A program made the translations under genes and the position numbers. The notes under the pieces are model-generated. The model was not told where the DNA came from. It saw nothing but the letters and a program-made list of their open reading frames with translations, and did not search any database. This document shows positions 41,994 through 50,013 of a stretch of 64,000 nucleotides of DNA, piece after piece. How positions within the stretch are numbered: the stretch's first letter is position 1; every line of letters starts with the position of its first letter. Source of the DNA: a virus; the IMG/VR virus record IMGVR_UViG_3300047554_000685, positions 1 to 64,000 of that record. One strand, written 5' to 3'.

Positions 41994-42022
41994 AATGTAG
42001 CACCACCCACTGACATTTTCAA
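41994..42022 (-). promoter_or_regulatory. leaderless promoter of the HicA-like gene
   Basis: TTGAAA (42017-42022), 17 bases, TACATT (41994-41999), six bases, ATG 41987. Confidence 0.68.
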
Positions 42023-42153
42023 CGACACGCCTAAAACTTTTTTCGAGCTTCGATCCCTGCAGCTTACCACCGGCACCACCGCGGATCGACCAACGCCTGG
42101 AAATAAGTGGCGAGCAGTTTTACAACTTGCTCAGGTTGGGTGTGGCTTCGAGG

Positions 42154-42543
42154 CTAAACGAGTTCGTCCTCAGGCTCAGCCTCGCGAACCAAGACCGTAC
42201 GAGTGAAAACCGAAGTTCCCCAAGTCAAGTCATGCCCCATTGAAGTCGCCTCAACCTCAACCGAGGTTCCCGAACGCTCACCGTTATCCCAATCGCGAAC
42301 GCGAAGTGTGCCAGTGACGGTGATACGGTCGCCCTTGTTCACCGAGCCAGCGACATTGATAGCAAGTTGCTTGAACGCGGTAATGGTGAACCAGTTGGTC
42401 TCACCGTCTACCCACTTGTTTTGCTCGCGGTCAAACTTGCGGTATGAACTTGCGAGACGGAATGAAGTAATCGGCAGGCCGTCCTGAGTTACGAGGTGGC
42501 GAGGTGTTGTGGCAACTAGGCCAGTGACAGATACAGTTTCCAT
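42154..42543 (-). CDS. ssb: single-stranded DNA-binding protein
   Basis: 129 aa from ATG 42543 (GAAAGGG... AAAGGGAAACA upstream). OB-fold SSB pattern: TGLVATTPRHLVTQDGLPITSFRLAS, then NWFTITAFKQLAINVAGSVNKGDRITVTGTL-type strands (about 45-85). It lacks the usual DDDIPF-type C-terminal tip and ends REAEPEDELV, which is acidic but not aromatic. It acts in phage DNA replication and recombination. Confidence 0.88.
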   Translation of the reverse strand: METVSVTGLVATTPRHLVTQDGLPITSFRLASSYRKFDREQNKWVDGETNWFTITAFKQLAINVAGSVNKGDRITVTGTLRVRDWDNGERSGTSVEVEATSMGHDLTWGTSVFTRTVLVREAEPEDELV

Positions 42544-42730
42544 TGTTTCCCTTTGATAGTTTCCAAGTGAACTTTTGTCCACCCTTGGATTTTAGCATAG
42601 CGAGCCGACATTACGCAACTTCCCACGAGAGCCTTTTTTCGTTGGAAGTTCCGACGGTAGCCCCCGCCTGGATCGACCAAACCGCGAGCGCGAAATCCAT
42701 TGATCCGGTTCAGCTGCAACCACGCCAAAC

Positions 42731-42757
42731 AAGAAACCCCCGCCCGACGGCGAGGGT
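42731..42757 (-). terminator. rho-independent terminator
   Basis: Stem CCCTCGCC-GTCG-GGCGGGGG followed by TTTCTTG, after the 157-aa conserved gene. Confidence 0.75.
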
Positions 42758-42778
42758 TCTTGCTTTTTAGGGAAACGA

Positions 42779-43252
42779 CTACCAACTGGATTGGTATTCG
42801 AAATCGTAATCCTTCAGACTTTCCGAAGTCAAAAGGTGGTTCAGCATTTCGGCGGTGTACTTCACGCCTTCGTAGTACCACTCATCAAGGTCAGTACTTC
42901 CGAAGAAGAAACCACTCTGTGGTGGTAGCAACTCATCAGCCTTCGTGGCATCAGCCAATACAGTCTGGCACGCCTCAAGAAGTTCAGCCAGTTGCTCACG
43001 AGATACCCAAGCCTTCTGGCACTCATCACGACCACCCTGAACATTCTGAACAAACCAGTTGTGAATGGCGTTCGCCTTGCGCCAGTACCCCACGCTAATT
43101 TCAATGGTGGCACTTGGGTTGCCATACTCCAAGTCTGACTTGGTCAAGCCACTAGCAGATAGCACTTCAGCGTACGCCTGCTTCTCTGGCTCTTTGTTGA
43201 AATCGTAGCCACTCACATACTTGCGAGCAGATAGATACATATCTAGTCCCAT
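42779..43252 (-). CDS. conserved phage/bacterial protein (MGLDMYL family)
   Basis: 157 aa. MGLDMYLSARKYVSGYDF at the start, VGYWRKANAIHNWFVQNVQ in the middle and LLPPQSGFFFGSTDLDEWYY near the end define a widely distributed family in phages and bacteria without known activity. Single-gene unit; promoter-like TTGTAT-16-TAAACT lies upstream. Confidence 0.78.
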   Translation of the reverse strand: MGLDMYLSARKYVSGYDFNKEPEKQAYAEVLSASGLTKSDLEYGNPSATIEISVGYWRKANAIHNWFVQNVQGGRDECQKAWVSREQLAELLEACQTVLADATKADELLPPQSGFFFGSTDLDEWYYEGVKYTAEMLNHLLTSESLKDYDFEYQSSW

Positions 43253-43327
43253 TGGACTTCCCTTTCCCTACGCCCTACTCTTTTTCAGGCACGCCACCAG
43301 TTTACACTAAGTCAGCAAAAATACAAA

Positions 43328-43630
43328 CTATTTGGCGAAAGTTTTTTGACCTAGATCGACCAGCAGCTCCTCAACAGTATCTGGAATCTGATACCCACCA
43401 ACCAAGATCCCGGCACGAATAATCATTTCTCCGGTGCTAAGTGATAGAGCTGCGGCCCAGGACGATACAACTTCGGAAGAAGCTTCTTTCTGTCCACGCT
43501 CAAGCTCACTAAGGTATCCGAGTGCCATCTTCGCACTAGCTGCAACTTGGCGTAGAGTCAAGCCTTGATCGATCCGTTCCTCGCGAGCAATGTGTCCAAG
43601 GGCTTCGCGGTAAAGAATTTCATTTTTCAT
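43328..43630 (-). CDS. XRE-family HTH regulator
   Basis: 100 aa from ATG 43630. Residues 12-65 form a Cro/CI-type HTH (GLTLRQVAASAKMALGYLSE..ERGQKEAS), typical of host-type XRE regulators. The ATG was chosen because it lies 6 bases after the TACGCT -10 box (leaderless). It may repress phage early genes or act as a host-like regulator. Confidence 0.82.
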   Translation of the reverse strand: MKNEILYREALGHIAREERIDQGLTLRQVAASAKMALGYLSELERGQKEASSEVVSSWAAALSLSTGEMIIRAGILVGGYQIPDTVEELLVDLGQKTFAK

Positions 43631-43636
43631 ACGATC

Positions 43637-43665
43637 AGCGTAGTGCACGCACGCCTATCCGTCAA
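43637..43665 (-). promoter_or_regulatory. leaderless promoter of the XRE regulator
   Basis: TTGACG (43660-43665), 17 bases, TACGCT (43637-43642), six bases, ATG 43630. The promoter abuts the terminator of the upstream gene. Confidence 0.75.
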
Positions 43666-43700
43666 ACAAAAAACACCAGCAGCTCTCTCGCTACTGGTGC
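43665..43700 (-). terminator. rho-independent terminator
   Basis: Stem CACCAG...CTGGTG with an inner AGCGAGAGAGCT hairpin, followed by TTTTTTGTTT. Confidence 0.78.
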
Positions 43701-43716
43701 TTTCTGTCCGTTAGGG

Positions 43717-44574
43717 CTAGGCAACCTCGGTCAAGGTTGGATAGACACGCACGCCGTCTTCTTCAACCCACGCCACGCTATCCTCACTAATCCGCACGCC
43801 GTTTGGTTGTTCGGCATTAGTGAAGTTTTCCAGCACGCCGTTCGCAATCTCCCACGCCGATTCAGCCGACTTCGCCGTAATCCGAATTACTTGCCGAACT
43901 ACAACCTCGAACTCCTTTTCGGGACGAGGGCAGTCGTCATACCAATACTCGTCGTCGTCAGGGTCGCTCGCACAATTACAGGAATCTTCCCTGTCCCTGT
44001 CCACATAATCTTGGTGGCTGTCGGGGATGTCCCATTCCTTAGTCATAATCAAGGAACGCTCGCCCTCCTCGTCGCCGTCCGAAGAAGTGAACTCCGCACC
44101 CCAGCCCTGCTCTTCCTCACTCCAAAAGTCGAAGTCCAGCGTTGGGAACTTCCGAACAATCGCATTGAAGACTGGCTCGGGAATACTCCACGCCGTATTG
44201 AACGAATAGCCCAGCGAGGTTTCGCTGTCGTCATTCAAGTCAGCGTCGCAAGCGTCCCACTTAGTTCCCCACTCACGAACATTCCAGTCATACCAACCAT
44301 TCGACGAGAACTTCATTGAGTAAGCGAGTTGTTCCTCTGAAGTCATTTTGTCGTAGCCCTCTGGCTTGTAGTCGCTTGCCCCGAAGTAGAGTGCCTTGTC
44401 CTCTGGCTCAACAAAATTCCAGAACGAGAACACCTCCTCCTTGTCGTCGTAAGTTAGCGAACCAGTTTGGCTGTCGAATCCAGTTGGTGCTTTTCGTCCT
44501 GCCAGTTCCTTGAACTCAGCAATCTTTTCCTTTGAACCTGAAACGCTCAGGGTGTTGTAAACCCAGTTTGGCAT
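43717..44574 (-). CDS. Api92-like ferredoxin-fold protein
   Basis: 285 aa. The N-terminus MPNWVYNTLSVSGSKEKIAE and the W/F-rich core (FSFWNFVEPEDKALYFG, WYDWNVREWGTKWDACD) match the Api92-like/DUF1281 family of phages and plasmids. A C-terminal acidic and beta-rich extension (about 195-285) is added. Two bases after the 95-aa gene. Function unknown. Confidence 0.78.
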   Translation of the reverse strand: MPNWVYNTLSVSGSKEKIAEFKELAGRKAPTGFDSQTGSLTYDDKEEVFSFWNFVEPEDKALYFGASDYKPEGYDKMTSEEQLAYSMKFSSNGWYDWNVREWGTKWDACDADLNDDSETSLGYSFNTAWSIPEPVFNAIVRKFPTLDFDFWSEEEQGWGAEFTSSDGDEEGERSLIMTKEWDIPDSHQDYVDRDREDSCNCASDPDDDEYWYDDCPRPEKEFEVVVRQVIRITAKSAESAWEIANGVLENFTNAEQPNGVRISEDSVAWVEEDGVRVYPTLTEVA

Positions 44575-44576
44575 TT

Positions 44577-44864
44577 TTAGTTCTCCTCTCCAGTTAGGTT
44601 GTGTTCCTCAATCAAGTTGTCAATGGTTAGACCAGCGTGAATCTTCACGCTCTCTAGGTGAATGGTTAGTTCTTCGTTTCCAAACTTGCGTGCCAGCATA
44701 CAAGCAAGTTCCAACGAACGATACATCAGTGGGTCAGCGTATCCTTGCTCGCAGTAGTTCTCGACAAGAACACCAAGAGCAGTCAAGGCGATACCAGCAA
44801 TCTGGTGGTCGTCCAAGTCCATACCCTCGATTTGGTTTTCTAGGTTTTCGCAGTTATCGCACAT
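44577..44864 (-). CDS. helical protein with N-terminal CxxC
   Basis: 95 aa from ATG 44864, with GAAAGGGAAACG upstream. MCDNCENLENQIEGMDLDDH: a short CxxC start, then helices (GIALTALGVLVENYCEQGYA, LELACMLARKFGNEELT). Promoter TTGTTT-17-TACAAT lies upstream. Function unknown. Confidence 0.62.
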   Translation of the reverse strand: MCDNCENLENQIEGMDLDDHQIAGIALTALGVLVENYCEQGYADPLMYRSLELACMLARKFGNEELTIHLESVKIHAGLTIDNLIEEHNLTGEEN

Positions 44865-44987
44865 TGGTCGTTTCCCTTTCTCTAGCGATAATTCGATTGT
44901 AGCAGAGTATTGCGACAAAACAAACACATTCATTGGAAGTTTCGTGGCAGCTTTCGCCAGGTCCGGCGCAGCTTGTGATCGATCGAT

Positions 44988-45227
44988 CTAGTCTTCTTGG
45001 TCAAAAGCTTCTCGGCGAACTTGGTTCATCTCGAGATCGTCTTCGATACATAGGCAGGTATCACATAGGAAATACCCCAAGTAGTTGTAGTTCCAGTGAG
45101 TAACAACGGCCGCGCAATCTACGCACCGGACTGATTCCCCGGGCGCACCGCAGACGTGGATAGTGTCATCATTTTCGATCCCGTAGAACAACTCAACGAA
45201 ATCATCTTCATTCAGTTCTTCATTCAT
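44988..45227 (-). CDS. small Cys-rich (zinc-ribbon-like) protein
   Basis: 79 aa from ATG 45227. CxxC pairs VRCVDCAAVV and FLCDTCLC (about 34-37 and 55-60) suggest a zinc ribbon. A TACGCT box (45235-45240) ends 7 bases before the ATG, so the message may be leaderless. Confidence 0.55.
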   Translation of the reverse strand: MNEELNEDDFVELFYGIENDDTIHVCGAPGESVRCVDCAAVVTHWNYNYLGYFLCDTCLCIEDDLEMNQVRREAFDQED

Positions 45228-45319
45228 GATCCCTAGCGTATCCGCTAACCCTGACATTTCCCGGGCGATCGATCAGCAGCTTTTCTCGCGCACGCCAGCA
45301 CGCCACCGTCAGTCCGGGC

Positions 45320-45440
45320 AAAACGAAATCCCTACCAGCGGGGGAACTGATAGGGATTTCTAATCCGTTAGCGGAGAGCGATTTTGGAAAGGGGGAAACG
45401 AGTTTGCTCAATCCGCTAACGGACTTCTTAGGCACGCCGA
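45320..45440 (-). ncRNA. structured 3'-UTR RNA with C-rich anti-SD loop (copy B)
   Basis: Directly after the VWA gene stop: a perfect 12-pair stem TCCGTTAGCGGA / TCCGCTAACGGA (45364-45375 and 45412-45423) enclosing 36 bases with an exposed CCCCCTTTCC (45386-45395), then a 9-pair terminator AAATCCCTA / TAGGGATTT with a C-run in its loop and CGTTTT. Same architecture and the same CCCCCTTTC as copy A at 37.7 kb although the flanks are unrelated. Probable regulatory RNA or stabilising 3' end. Confidence 0.5.
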
Positions 45441-47231
45441 TTACACGCCACCCCCGATTTTCGCGAGAGCGTCAGACGCAGACTTGCCGATTGAGAGCGC
45501 GATACTTTCGACTTCCATTCCGTCAAGGTGAACCGCGTGAGTTCCGCGCACAATCTCTTGCGCGCCGATTGAGTGGCACGCCTTTGGCGTAATGAACAGA
45601 ACAGCCACGCCAGCCAGTTCGCACTCTTTGATAATCCGCTTTGCGTTTTCGGTTTCTTTCGAAACATAGTTTCCGTCCGATACAACAACCAACAAACGCA
45701 CGCCGTCCGAGTAAGTCAGACCGAGCGCGCCATTGAGAGCCGAGAACCCCTTGTCAAAAACTTCGGTGCTATCTGGCGCAGACCAGACCGAAACTTCTTC
45801 CAATTTCTGCCCGACTTTGAGTGTCGCGAAAACATCTTCACCGAAATAGACCATAGCGGTTTTCGCCTGAACCCTACGACCAGCCTCGCTAAGAACCCAA
45901 GCAGTTGTCGCCATAGCGTCCATAGCCGAACCCATAGAACCACTAATGTCCACCATTACGCCAATGGTCAGCGTTGGGTCGTCAGTGTGTTTGCGCGACT
46001 TTGACTTCCAAGCAGGGAGTTCGCCACGCAATCCCATTGACTTCATAGCACTATTCTGAACAGCGTTGCGAGTGTTGAGTTTGCCAAGTGGCGCGTGAGT
46101 TTTGCGAATGTGAACTGAACGCTCACGATACTTCGCCTTGTCCAACATCTCAGCAATCTTGACAGCACTCGCGCGCTCACCAGATTTTGGCGCACGCTTT
46201 TCGCGAAGTGAAGAACGCGACTTAGTTCCAGTAGAACCCTCTTCGCGCTTTTCGAAAACGACCTCTGAAACTTTGCGCTCTTCGCTCTTCTTCTTACTCT
46301 GGTCAGCGCGACCCTTTGCCTCTTCTGCCCACTCTTCGCCAGTCTGTTGGTCAGTCAAGTCAATCGAAACAGCAATCGCAGTTCCACCAGCGTCCTCTTC
46401 CAAGTCCTCTTTGGTCGCGAGAACAAAAGCAATTCCAGCACCCTCGCCACTCTCGCCCTCTGGGTCAGCCTCGCGCAAAATCTCAACCCACTCGCGAGCC
46501 AAGTCAAGACCAGCGACAGTCGCGCCATTCGCGAGCGCGTGGAAACGCACCCAGACAGAACGCAACTTGTCAAACAACTCTTGACCAAGAACATCAAGCG
46601 CACGCTCATAAATCTTTTCGACATCTGCCAGACCAAGAACGCCAGCGTCCACGCGAGCGAGAGCAAGTCCAGCCATTTGCGCCATTACGCGAACCTCGCT
46701 CACCTTTGCCAATCCCTCTTCGTCAATCTCACCAAGAGCAAGACCAAGAGCAGACGCACGCAGGAAGAGCCTATTCTTTGGGTAAATCAAAACGCCAATG
46801 CGCTCAATGCGACTTTCTTCTAGCAACCAAAAAGCGTCAAGAACATTTTGGTTTCCAGCCTTATGCTCAACTTCGAAGAGCGAGTAATCCCACTTGTCAG
46901 AAGAGCGAGCGTGAAGAGCCTCGTGATAAATCACGCCAGTTGGTTCTGCCCAATCGTATTGAGTTTCGCGAAGTGTGAAGTCGCCAACCATTTCTGGCGT
47001 GGTCGCGTTTCCAAACGCACCAGCCAAGTTGATTTCGATTTCAGCAGTAGAGCCAATAAAGCAAGCAATCGCTTGACCCATACCAGCGTCCTCACCAGCA
47101 TAGACAGCCAAGTCATTACGACCAGCCCAATCATTCGCGACCTTGCCAATCTGGGCGCAGGTTGCCAACCATTCCGAGGGAGTGAAACTAGCGCGAGTTG
47201 CGAGGCGCGAGTTAGGTGTGAAGTGTGTCAT
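45441..47231 (-). CDS. VWA-domain protein with N-terminal zincin motif (CobT/MoxR-associated type)
   Basis: 596 aa. Residues 103-107 are HEALH, with a later Glu (138/139) as possible third ligand, a metallopeptidase-like N-terminal domain as in VWA-containing MoxR partners. A Lys/Arg/Glu-rich linker (about 300-370) follows. The VWA domain starts near 405 with the MIDAS motif DISGS. It pairs with the AAA+ gene upstream, as CobT does with CobS and as MoxR does with its VWA partners. Likely a remodelling or metal-insertion complex; cobalt chelation itself is not demonstrated. Own promoter at 47264-47291. Confidence 0.8.
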   Translation of the reverse strand: MTHFTPNSRLATRASFTPSEWLATCAQIGKVANDWAGRNDLAVYAGEDAGMGQAIACFIGSTAEIEINLAGAFGNATTPEMVGDFTLRETQYDWAEPTGVIYHEALHARSSDKWDYSLFEVEHKAGNQNVLDAFWLLEESRIERIGVLIYPKNRLFLRASALGLALGEIDEEGLAKVSEVRVMAQMAGLALARVDAGVLGLADVEKIYERALDVLGQELFDKLRSVWVRFHALANGATVAGLDLAREWVEILREADPEGESGEGAGIAFVLATKEDLEEDAGGTAIAVSIDLTDQQTGEEWAEEAKGRADQSKKKSEERKVSEVVFEKREEGSTGTKSRSSLREKRAPKSGERASAVKIAEMLDKAKYRERSVHIRKTHAPLGKLNTRNAVQNSAMKSMGLRGELPAWKSKSRKHTDDPTLTIGVMVDISGSMGSAMDAMATTAWVLSEAGRRVQAKTAMVYFGEDVFATLKVGQKLEEVSVWSAPDSTEVFDKGFSALNGALGLTYSDGVRLLVVVSDGNYVSKETENAKRIIKECELAGVAVLFITPKACHSIGAQEIVRGTHAVHLDGMEVESIALSIGKSASDALAKIGGGV

Positions 47232-47263
47232 TTCCAGTCCTTTCCAAAACTGATTACCTATCT

Positions 47264-47291
47264 AGGATAGCACTTTTCGATTGTCGCGCAA
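47264..47291 (-). promoter_or_regulatory. promoter of the VWA gene
   Basis: TTGCGC (47286-47291), 16 bases, TATCCT (47264-47269), then GGAAAGGAC before the ATG. Confidence 0.68.
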
Positions 47292-47420
47292 CCCCCATTC
47301 GCAGAAAAAATCCAGTGATCCTGGCGCAGCTATTTCCGGCCATAAGTTCCCGGGAGCTTTTCCCGGGCAGTGATCGATCAGTGGCAAAGCTGCAGACGAT
47401 CGAAACGCACTATCCCCGAA

Positions 47421-47457
47421 AAAGCAAAAGTGCCAGATTTCTCTGGCACTTCGCTTT
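47421..47457 (-). terminator. rho-independent terminator after the AAA+ gene
   Basis: Stem AGTGCCAGA-GAAA-TCTGGCACT followed by TTTGCTTTTT, between the AAA+ and VWA genes, so the two are separately terminated. Confidence 0.85.
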
Positions 47458-47474
47458 TCAGTTTCGGACGGAAA

Positions 47475-48491
47475 CTAAATCTTCGCAGGACGACATTCTT
47501 CACCAAAGACGCGAGTGAAAACATCTGCCACAACTGGGCGGTCAAGTTCTGGCGCACTCGCGAGCAAGTTTGAGATTGCGAACTTAGTTCCAAACACTTC
47601 GCTGATTGACTTGTATGCCAACAGTTCGCGCATTTGTGGCGACCAAGAAGTTTCGCCATTCGCTTGCTTTTTCGCGAGGTTCTGGGCAACTGAAACAGCA
47701 GACGCAGGAACGCCCAACTTCTTTGCCAATGCCCAGTCAGTAGTCATTTCTGCCTGAATGGAAAAGCGTGAGAGCAACGCCTCGCTTAGGCGAACTCCGG
47801 GCGCATTGGGGTTTGTCGCGCCAATCACATAAAAGCCGTCCTTTGCTTTTACAGTTCCGCGCTCTGGGTTCGCAGTGATTACGATTTCTTTGCGTCCGTC
47901 CATAAGACCATAGACAGCCGAAAGAACCTTTGGGTCAATCAGACCAATCTCGTCAATCAAAAGAACTTTGCCCTCTTCGGCAGACTTGACCAAAACGCCG
48001 TCCACCCATTCGAAAGCACCACTTGGAGTTTGGACATAGCCACCAATGAAGTCCGAAAGTTCGGTGTCGCCTGAACCCAAGATTGTGTAAAGTTCATCTG
48101 GGAACGCGCCCTCAACGAGAGCAGTTTTGCCAGTTCCGGGCGCACCATACAAAAGGACATACTGATTGTTTGAGCGTGCTTTGCGAAGAACCTCGACATC
48201 TGAATGGTCGCCCCAAGAGCGAGAGAAATAAAAGTCGCCATTCGGACGCTGATACTTCTCAGCACCCTCAATAGTTTCTACGCTCACAGTTGCCTTTGCC
48301 TTTGGTTTTGGAGTTCCAGTTCCAATCTTAGCGCGAAGATTTGCGCGTCCACTTTTCGGCATTAGCGAAGATAGACCAGCAGGAACTTTGGTTTCATCTT
48401 CACCCTGAACAGCAACGCCGAAAATTAGCGAGGTGAGTTCTGGGTAAATTGCGTCCACGACTTCTTCGTGGGTTTTGGTTTCGATAGTCAT
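47475..48491 (-). CDS. MoxR/CobS-type AAA+ ATPase
   Basis: 338 aa. Walker A GAPGTGKT at 116-123, Walker B LLIDEIGLID at 177-186, sensor-1-like GATNPNAP and arginine-rich LLSRFSI near 225-240, the pattern of MoxR/CobS ATPases. Residues 1-90 hold a Lys/Pro-rich spacer. Downstream of the 168-aa gene and upstream of its probable partner, the VWA-zincin protein. Such pairs occur in many large phages and are often called CobS/CobT. Confidence 0.85.
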   Translation of the reverse strand: MTIETKTHEEVVDAIYPELTSLIFGVAVQGEDETKVPAGLSSLMPKSGRANLRAKIGTGTPKPKAKATVSVETIEGAEKYQRPNGDFYFSRSWGDHSDVEVLRKARSNNQYVLLYGAPGTGKTALVEGAFPDELYTILGSGDTELSDFIGGYVQTPSGAFEWVDGVLVKSAEEGKVLLIDEIGLIDPKVLSAVYGLMDGRKEIVITANPERGTVKAKDGFYVIGATNPNAPGVRLSEALLSRFSIQAEMTTDWALAKKLGVPASAVSVAQNLAKKQANGETSWSPQMRELLAYKSISEVFGTKFAISNLLASAPELDRPVVADVFTRVFGEECRPAKI

Positions 48492-48518
48492 TTTAGTTTT
48501 CCGTCCTTTTCGATTTCC

Positions 48519-49025
48519 CTAGTAAAGGTTTTCTGGGTAGCCAACTTCGGCGCGCGCTTTGGTAATTCGGCGCAACGCAGACGCAGGTGCTTTCCAAGCA
48601 CTAATGTCAGTGAAATCAACATCAGTTAGTTCGAACACGATTGGTCGTGGTCGTGGTGTAAATCCCTCTGGGAACATACGCGCAGTGATTTCGCTCGCAC
48701 GCGAACCAAGTTCGACAGCCTTGTCAATAGGCGACATAGCGTCAAACTCTTTCGGAGTGCGAACAAAGTTAGTGCGCCATTGAGCGCGAGGTGTGAAACT
48801 ACTAATGGTGCGATAGATAACAGCCATACTTACGACTTCGCCCTTTTCGTTTTTACCACTTGGGGTAATCAGAACTTGGGTGGTTCGTGCGTATGAGTTA
48901 GTTGCGTGCGCCTCTAAATAAATGCCCATTCCCATTAGGCGAGGCTTGTTGCTTACCTCTTCGTGCGAAGTGGCAAGTGCGTCAGCAATTTCGGAAGATA
49001 CTTCCCCGAATGTTGTTGGGTTCAC
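48519..49025 (-). CDS. hypothetical protein of the AAA+/VWA cluster
   Basis: 168 aa from GTG 49025, chosen because GGAAAGGCACGAAA precedes it (upstream codons lack signals). MNPTTFGEVSSEIADALA at the start; a beta-rich middle (ARTTQVLITPSGKNEKGEVV); a basic C-terminus. 27 bases before the AAA+ gene and in the same operon, so it may be a substrate or partner of the ATPase. Confidence 0.62.
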   Translation of the reverse strand: MNPTTFGEVSSEIADALATSHEEVSNKPRLMGMGIYLEAHATNSYARTTQVLITPSGKNEKGEVVSMAVIYRTISSFTPRAQWRTNFVRTPKEFDAMSPIDKAVELGSRASEITARMFPEGFTPRPRPIVFELTDVDFTDISAWKAPASALRRITKARAEVGYPENLY

Positions 49026-49050
49026 TTTCGTGCCTTTCCAATTAGTTGAG

Positions 49051-49102
49051 TGTCGTTTTCCCGACAAGAGCAACTTTACACGAAGTCGCGACAAAAGCGC
49101 AA
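49051..49102 (-). promoter_or_regulatory. promoter and leader hairpin of the AAA+ operon
   Basis: Upstream element TTTGTTGGAAGAG, then TTGCGC (49097-49102), 18 bases, TAAAGT (49073-49078). Leader stem TGTCG-GGAAAA-CGACA (49051-49066). Confidence 0.7.
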
Positions 49103-49153
49103 CTCTTCCAACAAAGATTTTTTATTTATTTTTCCCGGGCGATCGATCAGCAG

Positions 49154-49444
49154 CTAGTCGTCGTCGAGATCGTCGAAAGTTAGGGGATCAAGATCTTCGT
49201 CTAAGAAGGGGTTAGCAGGGGTCGAGCTAATCGCATCTTGGGCACAGTCCAAGCAAACTATCCACTGAGTACTTTCATCGAGTCCTATTAGATATGCATA
49301 GAAGGTGCCATTAGATTGGCCCACGTCTTCAGTGCAGCTGATGCATGCAATGTCAGCTAAATCCTCGGGGGTAACTAGTCCAGCCACTATGGCCATACCA
49401 GCATCGACTTCGTCTTCTATTAAGTGGAGTTCAATTGCTCTCAT
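49154..49444 (-). CDS. acidic Cys-containing protein
   Basis: 96 aa, acidic, with ACISCTEDV and IVCLDCAQDA (two CxxC pairs separated by about 25 residues), so probably zinc-binding. Its ATG lies 8 bases after TACGAT, so the transcript may be leaderless. Function unknown. Confidence 0.6.
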   Translation of the reverse strand: MRAIELHLIEDEVDAGMAIVAGLVTPEDLADIACISCTEDVGQSNGTFYAYLIGLDESTQWIVCLDCAQDAISSTPANPFLDEDLDPLTFDDLDDD

Positions 49445-49527
49445 GAAATCTAATCGTACTGCAGTTAATAAATAGTGATTCGTGAGAAGTTCGTTGATGC
49501 CAAGCCGGCGATCGATCCGCTTAAAAG

Positions 49528-49560
49528 AAAACTTCCCACGAACGAATTCGTAGAAAGTTT
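49528..49560 (-). terminator. rho-independent terminator
   Basis: Long stem AAACTT..CGAA-TTCG-TTCG..AAGTTT followed by TCTTTT, after the 77-aa gene. Confidence 0.72.
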
Positions 49561-49579
49561 CAGTGGATCCGTTAGCTAG

Positions 49580-49813
49580 TTACTTCCAACGCTCCACAAA
49601 CACGTGACCAGCACCGTTACCTTCTGGGTCCATCGACGGGATGAGTGCTTGCCCGTTATCAAGAAGAATGACGAATCCGACATCGTACGAGTCTTCCCAT
49701 CCCATGTCCGCGAGTTCGCTTGCCGTCAACGGACGCACGCCGACAATCTTGGCACCAACGATGGAACCGTATTCCGTCGCGATGTACTTCTTTGCATCAA
49801 ATTTAGTTTCCAT
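49580..49813 (-). CDS. hypothetical protein
   Basis: 77 aa alpha/beta protein (IVGAKIVGVRPLTASELADM, VGFVILLDNGQALIPSMDPE). It overlaps the preceding stop, so it is translationally coupled to the 66-aa gene. Resembles many small phage proteins with a conserved GWED / DPEGNGAG pattern; no function. Confidence 0.62.
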   Translation of the reverse strand: METKFDAKKYIATEYGSIVGAKIVGVRPLTASELADMGWEDSYDVGFVILLDNGQALIPSMDPEGNGAGHVFVERWK

Positions 49814-50013
49814 TAGCTAATCACTTCCGTCATGGTTTCTGATTCTTCGACGTCATTGTCAAGGTCCGTGAAGTCAAACGGCTCGCCGTCATAATCACTC
49901 TCGTCTACATGCCCTTGGGACACGAAGTATTTGGCTAGCGCTTCATCGGCGCTAGTGGCGTAGACCGTAAAGGACTCGCCTGATAACACAGTGAATGGTT
50001 GTTTAGTAGTCAT
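49813..50013 (-). CDS. hypothetical protein, leaderless
   Basis: 66 aa (MTTKQPFTVLSGESFTVYAT, DEALAKYFVSQGHVDES), resembling small phage proteins with an alpha/beta core and acidic tail. The ATG is 6 bases after TACGTT, so it is read from a leaderless mRNA. Confidence 0.62.
   Translation of the reverse strand: MTTKQPFTVLSGESFTVYATSADEALAKYFVSQGHVDESDYDGEPFDFTDLDNDVEESETMTEVIS

Noticed and set aside
46138-46978. Overlapping plus-strand frames opposite the VWA gene
   Set aside because: Gln/Pro/Arg-rich, mutually overlapping and lacking start signals, so shadows of the VWA coding sequence.
47475-48491. Direct naming as cobaltochelatase CobS
   Set aside because: The ATPase motifs fit MoxR/CobS in general, but no corrin or cobalt chelation genes accompany it, so only the broader class is claimed.
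49580-49813. Restriction or methylase genes
   Set aside because: Looked for NPPY/DPPY and SAM-binding motifs around the palindrome-rich spacers; none was seen in this window.
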